From the NCBI RefSeq assembly GCF_964204645.1, contig NC_134027.1, positions 1,848,485 through 1,912,484 of the forward strand: a stretch of 64,000 nucleotides of DNA, written 5' to 3'. The position numbers and the translations under genes are program-made. The stretch is from Tubulanus polymorphus. Taxonomy: Eukaryota > Nemertea > Palaeonemertea > Tubulaniformes > Tubulanidae. Numbering within the stretch: the first letter of the stretch is position 1; each line of letters begins with the position of its first letter. Positions 22,801-45,513 of this stretch are shown here, piece after piece. The notes under the pieces are model-generated. The model worked only from the letters and a program-made list of their open reading frames with translations, was not told the origin of the DNA and made no database searches.

Positions 22801-25800
22801 CCAGCGTAAATGTTGTCCGTTCGTTTCGCAATTAGTAATAATGTGCAATAAAGGCGTAGTATACAGGGTACAACATTAACGACGTTAAAAGGCTATTTGC
22901 GTCATTTGATTTCCGTGCTGCGGTAAACTGCGACTGTCGCCATTTACGGATCCGCGTGGTCGACGTTATTACTATAATGGAGCTTAACGCCTAGTGGAGT
23001 ATAACACTTAGCATTCGGTCATATCGCATATAAGTAATTCTGAAATAAATAACCAGCGGCCATAAAAACCAGTTGCACAATATGCCTTAGACTTAAGACC
23101 AATCTAAACTCATCTTGTTTGGTGACCAATCTGATAACTTAAGACTAAAGTCTCTAATACTGAAACGGCCTTTGTTGTTTTCATTGACTCCTCCCGTTTC
23201 AATAGGCTGTAACAAACGTATCCTGTCATACCAAACGTTCCACTGGTACCTTTAAAAAAATCTTAATCGCTTTACGAATTTTGTTTTCATATATTTTGAG
23301 TATTCAGAGAATGAATATCATTAGATTACATAATCATTCGCAAAAATATCGTTTATAATTTACCGGGCAACGAACCATGCGCTGTTAACAGCTTTTATAT
23401 AACAGTCGCCACGTACATATTTTATATAAGCGAAAAGCATCAAACTGTCGACAGGGAATTATACACAATAATTTATCAGCAGAAAATCCCTGCGAGTAAT
23501 AAACGACAACTGAACGAATTCATTGGGAAATAATATACAACAACGTCTAGGAAGGCAATTTCATGAACGATTCTATAATTGAAATTATCAAAGAAGGAGA
23601 AGATTTTGTGGCCCGAGAGATTCGGCGCTATAGAAAGCGAGATCTATTGAAATTCCCCCGAGGTTGGAATTTGTCTATAAATATTTCATTGGCAGAGAGG
23701 GTCGAGAACCGAATGCAAATATATGCTACAACATCAATGGAAATGTAACTTGTATCCTGAGTGATGTAAGACCGATCGGTCTCGTTTGCCTATTGATTTG
23801 AGTTAAATATTGGAAGTCTCCGATGCTTGCAATACGAGAGCGCCATTAATGTAACGATAATTCGATTACATTCCTTCAGAAATCAGATACCTGTCAATTT
23901 CGCCGTGGTTTCCAATAGATTGCAAATTGCGTCAAATGCCAACAACGTCTGTCGCCAGCTCGGAGTTCTCCCACGAGAATCAAATCCAAACTATGGAGCA
24001 GTCCATGAGGATCGAGGATCGGCTCAAAATTATCAAGATGTATAAGAGGACCCCGAGTGCCACCAGCTATCCCGCTAGACGAAGTGCGTATCAATAGGAT
24101 AACCCATGGACAATCTGATAAAATTTAGTTCATTTTCAATGTACATGACTGTACTTTAATCTATATTTCTAGCCTCCCATTAAAAACATTTGGCAAAGCG
24201 TGTCTCTTGATAAACACAGGTTGATTTTTAAGCGTTCGTTTATAGCGCGATTATTCGATTCCTCATCCATTGAATTTGAAAAACTATGGACAGATTTCAA
24301 TTGAATCTGAGAAGAAATCCGGCATCGCTGGCGAACCTGGTGGATATTCGCTTGCCACAAGCAGAATCATCGATTCCCACAGTTGATCATTAAATTACGT
24401 ACATCAATAGATTCGGGTGGCTCCATTTCTATTCTAATCGAAGGTGGGCGACTTTTAAGATCTCATTTAACGGCACGTTATTCCCGAATCAGTCGAATCT
24501 TGACTCGATTGTCATGACATATCCGTTTACACGAGATACACCATCAGATGGAGGAAAGTTAGATCACGCAAGTTGGGAAAAATGATTCACATGAAACACA
24601 TCGGATGCTGTGCGGGTGATCGGGGGAAATCGGAGAGTTGCTTGAGAAACCTGTTCACGTATGGAGAAAATGCTGTTATTGACATAACAAATCACATGGG
24701 ACGTGACCGTTAAGCAATCAAGGTTTATCACTCTACAACGCTTTACTTTTCCTCGTCATTTATGAATATTTTACAAGACTTCGTGTCGATTTTATTGCCA
24801 TAATAATCATTCTACGTTGCCAAAATGATCTATCATTCTCGGTTCAGTTATTTGGGAAATCATGACGCAAATACCCCATACATCTAAATAAAACATGATG
24901 GTTTCAATCAATTCTGGTTCTTACATGTATAGAAGATTGCGTTTTCTCTCAACGGTACCAGGCTTCCAGGTTATCAGGTCGGGTGGGTTCCATAATCATA
25001 GCTTATTACGGTTATATAACCAATCTAGCAACTTGAGACCAGGCCTTAACTTTAAACAACACTTTTGGACCCAAGTCTCGTCTATGGACTATGTAGCAAG
25101 CCACAGATGAAATCACAGGATTTCTTATGTGTTTCAATCGTTTTCTATGTGTTCTGACGTGTACGTCATGACATACGTTTCATTGGAACTGCTCCGAAAT
25201 GTCGAGAGAGAATTTAATTGAATTTCGCCCTCACATTCACGGTCTGAAATAACTCAAAATGCCACTGCCATTATTTTCTCTACAAGCAAACTGTCAGAAG
25301 CCATCGTTCTACCACTTCTGAAACGATAATTACGTTTTGTACGCATGGAAACAAAATATAAAACGCCTTCGTTTTCTAATCTATCGCGTCATGAATATGC
25401 GCGCAGTTAAGTAACAAGTTGCGACGCAGTTCACCGTATTTTCGGATGGAACCGAGCAAGAAAGAATCGTGAGAATCTTGTAATGATTCGTCTTGTCTCC
25501 GTAGGTATAAAAGCCGCTTGAAAGGACACCGAGCTATTGATGTGTGGAACTGTTTAAGATGGCTTACGGGCAGAAACATCCAGAAGTGGCTTCGTTTATA
25601 CCCGAACAGCGGCGAAGGACAGACCTCTTTTCACGTTAAAGATTAAATTGTTGCGAGAATCTTTGTATAAAACGACGGCTCAGAAGCCGGTTAATACAGC
25701 TTTACATCAGCGCACGGATAGGAAAAAATATCTTTTCAGATAAGTAAATGAGCGGAAAGAAAACCCGACCACACGTGCCTTTGAAATCGACGAGTAAAAC

Positions 25801-28800
25801 CAACAGAAGGAAAATAATCCCGTATTCAAAATGTCTCGCTGGATGTTGCGCACCTCATTTTGAAAATGTTTAGACCACGGTAATTAATGAAACTATTTAT
25901 GAATATCGTCGTATCGACGGAGAATTGTATGGAATGGTACTCAAATTAATGGTCGTTTAATGAACAGTTTACATTAGCTCCAGTTTCTGAAGCACCTGAG
26001 GCACAACTGGTAATAATTGGAATACGTGCGCGCACCGACCGTTTGAATCTCAGTACCACCGTCCTAGTGACGTCACCAGTATTACAGCTATCAACCGGCT
26101 GTCTGTACGAACACCCTCAGACGTTAGACGGACATTCGCCATTTTCCCACAACATGTTCTTCAAGCGTCGCCACCCCCTGTAGCTGTACCCCAGATATTC
26201 TTTGAACATGAATTAGGATGGTGCCATCAATTCTAGACAGACAAACCAAATACGTCGTAATTTCAGTGGAAAACGCCGTGATATTCATACACCGTACAGT
26301 GACCCAATTGACCACGACGCAGGGAAATTAGACCGTATTACGAAATTCGCCGCGATGCCGATAGTTTTATATGTTATCTAATGAAACCTAAGAAGGGGTG
26401 ATTTAGCTATCAGCCATGGTTGGCTTCGTATCTGGATTTTTTCATTACGAATCGGCGTCACAACAGTGATTGGCTTAATTCAGGGATATTTGTTGCCGTC
26501 GAAACTGCCAAGATTGCCGTAGATAACATGCTATTTCTCTTATCCGGGTTTCGTAATGATCTAATTAGGGATGACTCCGACTCCTGGGTTTATACGAATG
26601 CTGGATCCAACTTGTCAAGTCCCGATGAAAGATGAGCGCGATTTCCATTTCGCAACTCATATAAACGAGATACTAGTTACACTGACAATACATGACTTGT
26701 ATAGAGCCAATGGCTGCCATCGGCATCAATTTCAACTTCGCTTGTTTTTCATCATTATACACTATGATAAATGTAATATAAAGTTCCTGCTGTCAAAATT
26801 CTGCAGTCGTAGCAAAATCCGTAACATCAAATTTAGCTCCTAGCACATTTACAAAATCAGACGATTTCGGTAACCTTTTTACGCTACATTCAAAGGCAGG
26901 CGGGTACGTATATATTTATTTGATATCGATGAAATGATACCCCTCCGGGGTCCGGTTCGTCCTTGACGATTTTCAATCAGTAACACCGTGAGAAAAAGAA
27001 GGATTTGCTAACCATATCACAGAGATCCGATACCGCCCGAGAGAAATAAAGGAAAAAAAACATCTCTAGATATGCAAATCAAATCCACGGGGAAAATTGC
27101 GTTAAGATGTGACCGGCAAAAAGCGCACCACACGAGATTACCATCGATTGATGTGAATCATGGTGGAACACTCGTGATCGAGAGGTTTTTGGTAGTTTAA
27201 AAAAAAAGCGATTTGAAGATTTGCATTCTCTCTTTACCTACGGCAGACAATTTGAATTTCATGACACCGATCGGAATTTATATGGCATAATAGAACACTT
27301 TTGTCACGTATTGAATTTGCAAGGATCCAATTCTGTCAGTCATGATTAGCAATCAAAACGCGAGAAAAACTAGCGACACGTGATATCTGAATGGTGCTTC
27401 ATATAACCTGCAACGCATAAATCGAAGCCCAATTTACGGGCTTAATTTCAGATTTCCATCGAGGGAAATGTCTGAATGCCGTGTTGCTGCTACAGTTCAT
27501 TGTTCGCTATAGACATCTTTGAAATTAATGGTCTTCAGAAAATTGTGCCGACGACGATAGACGAGGAGGCAATTTGGATTATGGCTACAACGATTGTATT
27601 TTATCCGTAATAGGTTTTCCTCTCATGCGAGAATTACAAAGTAATTTCACTGACTTAGAACCAAACCTATCCGCTTGGCTAGTATTCAGTTTGATGAACG
27701 AGAAGCTTAAGTTTGAACGATAGATAATTTTCCCAATGGGACTTCGCTTATTATCAATATTCATTTAGGTGTATGTTTTTGTATACGAAGTGAAGTTCGG
27801 CTAATCTATTTAGATACGACGAAGAAACTGGCGGTGAGAAAATTTTTCAAAGTTCATGGACGAATGAAATATATACCCAATTTAGATCTGAACAGGACTG
27901 GAGACAGGTGTTGATAAATTGTTTTAGATTCCATGCGTCGTTCTTATGCATGATACCGTGATCAGAATATAAATGCCAGTTAGAAGTCTATGTTTCAGCT
28001 CGACAAAGATTTCCAAAGAGTGTCGAGGCATATCTCGTATGTTACAGCACAGTGTGTACCTTTTATCAAATGAATTTTACAGACAGAAGTGTCACTAAAA
28101 TGATCCATCATCTGAATAGCGCAAGACTTTTTTGCTTTTGTACCGTCATGATTAGTTATCAAGGGACCGTTTACTGCACCTGCGACGACCATAGTTCAAT
28201 CGTTTTTAATCGTAAAAATGTACATCTTATATTCGGTATCTTTTTAGATAAATGCAACCGGAGCAAGTATGAACCCTGCTCGTTCTTTAGGTCCTGCTGT
28301 TATCATGAATAGATGGACTAATCATTGGGTACGTATCCTTCGAAATTATAACCGTAGATAGTGACATAGTGCAAACGATCAGGAATATTATCCCTGGTTT
28401 TCTAAGAACCATTGCTATACCTTTCTACTTTTTAATAATGATGAATTAGATAGACTAAAGGTTGTCGCTGTGTGGATGGAGAATGGGATTCTATACACGT
28501 TTCTAATGTATATGTCTTGTCTGAAGGGGGGAGTTCGTAGTTAATGTGAATCTAACCACAATTGATCGAATAATGAAGACAAAATTGACTCGATCGTGAG
28601 ATACATCCGTTACACATCCTTGGTTAATTAGTGGTTCCCATCGTCGGAACCGTTTCATCGTTAATGTAATCAGTTCTATACCACCAGACGGGTACACGTA
28701 TATCTTCGTCTGTCCTCTTGTGACATTCACGCGGGTATTTTCACTATTTTGTAAGTGATACCATAACATTGTCGCCCGTTCACTGATTGACAAGAAAATT

Positions 28801-29320
28801 GACAAGATTGTATTTTGTGGTTTCATTACTTGGTATTTTTTTACTATACACTCTTCGAACGTGGGGTCTGGTGTTCTTCGAAGAACCTCGGGGTTATTGG
28901 TGGAGAATTAATGGTTCTTCTGCAAAATAGAATGTAGAATGGAGTTGTTCGAGACTTATGGTTCTTGACAAAGAACCTTGAATTGGGTTTCGATTTTAGT
29001 CGATCTGCAGGTCAAGAGTGGTTATTTTCATAAGAACCATCGGATATGTATAACTGGATTATAGTCCAAAGATTAGTACATTTATTTTTCTAAATTCTGT
29101 ATTTTAGGTGTATTGGGTTGGACCTATTCTAGGTGGAATAATCGGGGGATTCACGTACGAATATACGCACGATTCGTCGCAACAAATTCAACATTTCAAA
29201 CGTTCGTTTCGAAGGAAACAAGCGAGTATGAAACGGACCCGCAGTACGCTCAGTACTAACTCGACCATATCAACAGAAATGGCGTTTACACCGACCTCCA
29301 CATTCGACAGTTTAGCGTGA
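19835..29320 (+). CDS. aquaporin, orthodox water-channel type, 3 exons
   Basis: Six-helix membrane channel of 295 aa passing water down osmotic gradients. Exons: 19835-20428, 28248-28328, 29108-29320; all introns are phase 0 with GT-AG ends. The first in-frame ATG after the upstream stop is 19835. First NPA box at residues 92-94 ([10 protein letters not shown]), second at 207-209 (GASMNPARS). By alignment to vertebrate AQP1/AQP4 the selectivity filter is F72, H195, A204, R210, the water-selective set, like AQP4 rather than aquaglyceroporins. The last exon reads [10 protein letters not shown]...YEY, then a Ser/Thr/Lys/Arg-rich cytoplasmic tail. A poly(A) signal AATAAA lies at 29559-29564. An additional 5' non-coding exon cannot be excluded. 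Related invertebrate names include big brain-like and AQP4-like; I do not assign a symbol. Confidence 0.9.
20429..28247 (+). other. 7.8-kb intron 1 of the aquaporin gene
   Basis: Bounded by GTAAGT and TTTTTAG. It contains at least three diverged copies of a dispersed repeat (about 20487-20580, 23075-23172, 24980-25095), and some short exon-like stretches on the plus strand (about 21386-21618 and 23919-24097) whose meaning is unclear. Otherwise nothing is recognised. Confidence 0.75.
23919..24097 (+). other. exon-like stretch inside aquaporin intron
   Basis: After a possible acceptor (TTTCCAATAG) one plus frame stays open for 59 codons and ends in TAG at 24095-24097. Its composition is protein-like, with [20 protein letters not shown] followed by a Lys/Arg-rich end in RRSAYQ. 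It would need a phase-1 upstream exon, which does not fit the aquaporin exon 1 (phase 0). It could be the last exon of an unseen nested gene, or chance. The antisense frame over the same bases is less protein-like. Confidence 0.2.
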
Positions 29321-30567
29321 GGTATCCATGAATGATTCCGCTAAAATGTATAAAACTGAACGAAACATTTTGCTGTAAAATATTTCAATCTTAAATTGTT
29401 CTTTTTTTTATCAATTAATGTGTTATTGTTGTGTAATGCTAGTTGCCAGAATGTTCATGAACAAATTTCGATTAATTTTCTTACGATGTGAATCTCGTTC
29501 AAATCGTATCGTATACTGTTTTATGTCAGGTCTACATCGATGGATTGTAAATTTGTGCAATAAAACGAATACGATATTCCAAACCATTTCTTTTTTTTTT
29601 GCTTTGAAAAATGACGGGCTTTGAAACTAAGACATTTGTAGCGATGAACGAGAAACGTCGTTCCAACAAGTTCAAACGTTTTTAGAAGAATTAATACAAC
29701 AATGTTATTTAAAGAAAATCCGCTGCTTACAATCGAATTACACTTAATGAATTCTTACAAAATCTACACGAAACAAGAGCTTTCTCTTAAATGTCTTTCT
29801 ATGTATTTATCGAATCAAAGAGCTGCACCCCGCGAAATCACAGCAGTTTCAAGCTGCAACCCAGAGTCAAATACAAGATCAAACGAAGGAAACTAATTAC
29901 ATGTACTAATAATATTCCATTTATTCATCTTTATATCATATCAAACTTGAATGAATAATGACTAAAACTTTTAACAATTCACACAAGAATAACAAATAAA
30001 TAATTTCGTAAATATATCATGTAATCTGCTATATCTTTACATTAATAAATAAACTATACAAATAAAACTTTTTTCGGACAGTATAAATACATTGAATGTA
30101 AATCGGTGACGAATATAGATATATTTATATATAGTGAAAATATCAATAAATAGAAAATAGTGAAACATTGCACATCAGTGATTCAGGATATGATTGATGA
30201 TTAAATCTTCACATAACAACACACGCTCACGCTGTGACAGTTTACATGATGGATAGCTTCATTCCACTCATCACTCTCACAAATACTTCAGTCATAACCA
30301 TAGGAAAATTACACAGTCTCAAGAAACCATGCAAAAGGCGTAAATCTTCATATGAGCATCTTCTTCATCGGACGACAATATTCTCGAGTTGACATCATTA
30401 CCAAATAGTTACATTCATATTAGGAATATGGAATGTCATTTTATGAGGAAAATGAACACAATTCGTCATCACCAATAAAATGTACAGTAGAGATTTATAA
30501 CAACAGATGAACTCATAACATGGAATCTGTGAATTCTAATCAACTCCTTATTGTTACCGAGTTGTCA
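29321..30567. other. convergent 3' flanks, aquaporin / RNA ligase
   Basis: AT-rich DNA between the ends of two convergent genes. The aquaporin 3' UTR probably ends after AATAAA at 29559-29564. The ligase 3' UTR, on the minus strand, must lie between here and 30567. Nothing else is recognised. Confidence 0.5.
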
Positions 30568-33407
30568 TCAACTGTTGATAAATTTAGCTATTATTTCATC
30601 AGTTTCGTCGTTTTCAGCGAGAAATCGTTTCCTACAAGATAAAATTGAACACTACATTATTAATCATCTTCTGACAAATTGACATCAGTTCAGATATGTG
30701 CAATTTATTTCTATTGCTGATGCGCGGTCATATATCACAATGGCGGAAGATTTTGACATCGTAATAAGTGAAAAAAATCATTTCAACTCATTCTATTTAA
30801 TTTAAGTGATTAATATAGATATCGCTTTTTAGTTTCATGAAGATACAAAGCGCCATCTATTGTCAATTCGTTACAGAGTGTATTACGTACCACAAATCAG
30901 GAAATTTGTCAATTATTTCTTCTTGCGAAACTTTTGAGGATTCGAAATTTCGCAAACACCAGCGGATGTAATTTATTGCTAAACCCTAATAAAATAAACC
31001 ATCAACTCATTTATATATCAACTGGTAAATATCTAGGGAAAATTTGTCAAATGTATAGTTTACCTGCCAAATAGATGTAGTATCGTCATCTAATTTCAAC
31101 CACGTTCGAATTTCTAGAATTCGACATTTTGTCTACAAGGAAACAGGTTTATCTTGTCAGAAGTTCATGTCATGTCAGTTAGATTGTAAACATTATTTTC
31201 TAATAATTTACCTTTCCAAGTGCCTTCTTCTCTTTGAAATCTTGTTTTTTGCTTTTCGATAAAACGGCTGCCTTTGACTTTTCACGAATTGCTCTGCACA
31301 TGATGTACCTGCAACGAAATTGTTTCCAAATAAGGAAAATTCATTAGTTCAAAGAGAAATGAATTCAAAATTTCGCTTTTCAAAATCAAAATTTTCCCTA
31401 CCACACTGTTTTCTTCTTCAACAATCCAACAACATTACTGTTGAAATCGAGGAAATAGAAAACTTCACCTTCAGAGTTATAACCACACCTAACCTGAAAA
31501 ATATCACGTAATCACAGTCAAATTCGTTTAAGTCATCATCACGTCACTGAAGTCTGTTCAAGTCATCACATCATTGAAGTACCGGTAATGGTTATTCTTT
31601 GATACAATTTTGTATTTTGAATTCAATTCACTACGCGTAAGTCACCATTTGAATAAGTTTGTCACAATAATGATGGTCTCAGCTACAACGACTTAAACTG
31701 TAAACAATATGAAATATTCTCATAAGCGATTGATGTTGTAAAATGAAGGTTCTTACTTGCTGCATTCGTAAGTCCAAATCTGACACGGGAATCAGGTCAT
31801 ATTCAACTGTATCTAATTTCAGTATTCGACCGATCTAAATAAAATATCAGCTACAGATAAGATGAAATCAAATATAATTCGATATACATTTGATGTGAAT
31901 ACAAAATACCTCAAATCCTATATGTGGCACAACACAACACAAGTCATTGGTGTCTAAATTTGAAGTTTTCGTCCAGGCAATAAATTTGAGCATTGGTCTG
32001 TAAAACACAAGAGATGAACATAGAGAACTAGATGAAATCTAATGAATAATTGATAGTTGTTAGTTTTAATGCTTTATTTCTTACCGTTCGAGATGAGATA
32101 GATTTTCGACATGTTGATGAGCTGGGGATAAAATCTCAAAAACTGCGGTGAAATGAGTGACGCAAAGAAACTCAAGCAACCTGTAGTGAAATACATAAAC
32201 ACATAGATTTCAAAAAGATTTTAGTAAAAATAATCAAAATATATGATTGTATGTAATCAACTAGCCCTACTTTTGCCTGGCTTCTTTATCCATCTGATCC
32301 AAAAAATCCGAAACAGTTTGAGCCACTTCTTTAGCAATTCTGAATCGCTGGTCAACATATTTTTCAATATCACCTGAGGAAAAAACAATCATCATAAGTG
32401 AATAAAAACTTTACAAAATATTACAAAAATCTATGTCTTACATGAACGCAAAATTGTTACTATGGTATATTCGAACTCACTTCTATTTTTGAATAACAAA
32501 TGTACATTTTTGGACCCAGCACAAATGATCTTCTCCCCTTGAACATCTATACAACTCAAATGAGCAGCTTCACCATTGGCTTTCTTAGTAGCGCAAACTA
32601 ATTCCACTTCATTGAGTTCCTAAACAAATATATAGACAAAAAAGAAAATAAATTTCAGATTTCATGGGAGATTGAAATATGTGAAAATAGCTTTGGAAAC
32701 AAATAATTTTGAACCTTAATGAAATAACGTTTCCAAGTAAAATCATCTCCTCCTGTAGTTTTATCGTCATCGTCCCCGAGACCACCGGTAAACTTCTTCA
32801 ACGCGTAAATAATACACGTCACTTCATTACCCATTCTCAACAAACAGTTTCCTCTAGCAACCTGTGGAATATCATCATTTTAATCGTCAAAAACACTCTT
32901 AATTCATTTCAAAAAATTCGATCGGTAATAGAAAATTTACCCTATTCCGAATATCATCATTGTTATCATAGATTTCATCATCCGGACCTCTTTTTTTCGA
33001 AAAAACCTTCGCATCAATAAGTGAAGCATTACAACCATCTGGTAGAATTCCAACTGGCACTTCAGTTTCTATACATTTGATATATTTATTCTGTTGAGCC
33101 CAGTACAGCCATCTGAAATAAATGATCAGCGATGTGAATGATATAACACTGAATAAAGATTTAATTTGGATTTGAATTCGACCCTGGTAAGTGAAGATTT
33201 CATGGAAATTCCCACTGAAAATTTCACTTTCTGTCGGTCTATTTACCTTTCTGCCTGTAAGGGTCGGTCTGAAACTTCACTGTCTTTAAGAATTGATTTC
33301 AAATGTTCTTTCAAAGATGTCAGGGTGAGATGAGGATTATCATCTGTATAGTTATCACACAAATATACCAGTAATTCTTCTTGAATGCGACGAGTTTGTG
33401 CGGCCAT
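30568..33407 (-). CDS. predicted ATP-dependent RNA ligase, 13 exons
   Basis: Predicted 466-aa covalent nucleotidyltransferase that would seal 5'-phosphate to 3'-hydroxyl RNA ends via a lysine-AMP intermediate. Exons on the minus strand, high to low: 33247-33407, 32941-33112, 32715-32861, 32481-32619, 32271-32373, 32085-32180, 31910-31997, 31757-31834, 31402-31493, 31212-31308, 31064-31132, 30891-30985, 30568-30631; phases close throughout. Motif I is KANGE with candidate nucleophile K173, preceded by FTWKRYF (152-158) where phage T4 Rnl1 relatives carry PKFFN. GSKN follows at 195-198, VFEI at 254-257 (motif III/IIIa-like), EGEVFY at 336-341 (motif IV) and KKKTVWY at 354-360 (motif V). A helical N-terminal domain (1-110) and a helical C-terminus (370-466) flank the core. 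It resembles the amphioxus-type animal RNA ligase rather than RLIG1; subgroup is uncertain. It lies divergent to AP1G1. Confidence 0.7.
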
Positions 33408-34516
33408 TGTTGACGTCATTCGGAGATTTCGTCAGTCGTAGACTGGTTACCTTAATGGAACAGGCAACCAGTCTACGTCAGTCGGAGCCCGATCCTCGCC
33501 TGCCACAGCTAGGGCTAGAGTTAGGCATCCACCCGATAGATGTCAGTAAATGCAGACGTCACACGATATCACTACGCTAATTAAGTACTACTTAATGTGA
33601 TGATAATTCAAAACTTAATTCGATATTAAGCCATCTATATAAACTGAGTGGTCTGAGACAAATTCATTTAAGAGTTTGAAAATCATGAGAATAATTGAGA
33701 TAAATCTCAAACAGAAACATTTGATACTGAATTGAACACTATTTCAATGGCGGAATATGACACTAATCCGGGGGTGTAACAGGTGTCGGTTTGCAGCCAT
33801 TTTTAGACGAAAAATTAAAGGAATGCTCAATAAATTCACTCGAAACTCGTTAACCACCTGCTAAAATGTAAATATATCTCATTTCAGACACAATTTATAA
33901 CTGTTTTATTGCGTTGAAACTTAAATAGTTGTCAAAAGAAGGTGAATTATTGTGTAAATGAGGCCGGATTTCTTGGTTTCCGGGTCGCCGACGGTCGGGT
34001 GTGTGACTTGTCAAAAATTATGTATTTCTCGTTTGCATACTGTCTAAGTTGTACGTCCCAAATGTATCCGCGTTGAGGTGACCCACACTGTAGTATTACC
34101 AAAATTAAAAAGCGTGTATCATAATGAATACTGACTTAGGTTTGGTTTTAATTAGTTACCTAATCATTGGTGGTGTGTATTTAAGCTTTTACAAGTCAAT
34201 TGACTTATTGGAAAGGCACCAACACCGCATCCCATGTGGTTTGTGAAAATATCTGATCGTGAATTAAAACTACTGATAGGTTACTGACTTGGTAGTAGGT
34301 TGGTCATTTGAGCCAGTTATCCATATGTGACAAGTCTGTTGTCATAGGCCAGAAGAGACTTTCGCACCTAAGATTCGAACCCATGAATCCAGTGACTGTT
34401 GTTGGTTTAATCCACTCAATCTCCAACAATGCTCTTGTCCTCGACTACAGACCAGTTTTATTTCTTGCAGATTTGAAGACGTTTTCACAGAGCGCCGCAG
34501 TGTTCATTGATTCACT
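33408..34516. promoter_or_regulatory. divergent intergenic region, RNA ligase / AP1G1
   Basis: This 1.1-kb region separates the start codons of two divergently transcribed genes and must contain both promoters and 5' leaders. Close to the ligase start there is an imperfect inverted repeat: 33434-33452 (GTAGACTGGTTACC core) and 33464-33481 (GGCAACCAGTCTAC core). No TATA box or other motif can be supported, and whether the promoter is shared is unknown. Confidence 0.45.

Positions 34517-45513
<10,997 letters not shown>

Noticed and set aside
28052-28312. Open frame overlapping aquaporin exon 2
   Set aside because: It runs across the intron-exon border in the wrong frame; the true exon is 28248-28328.
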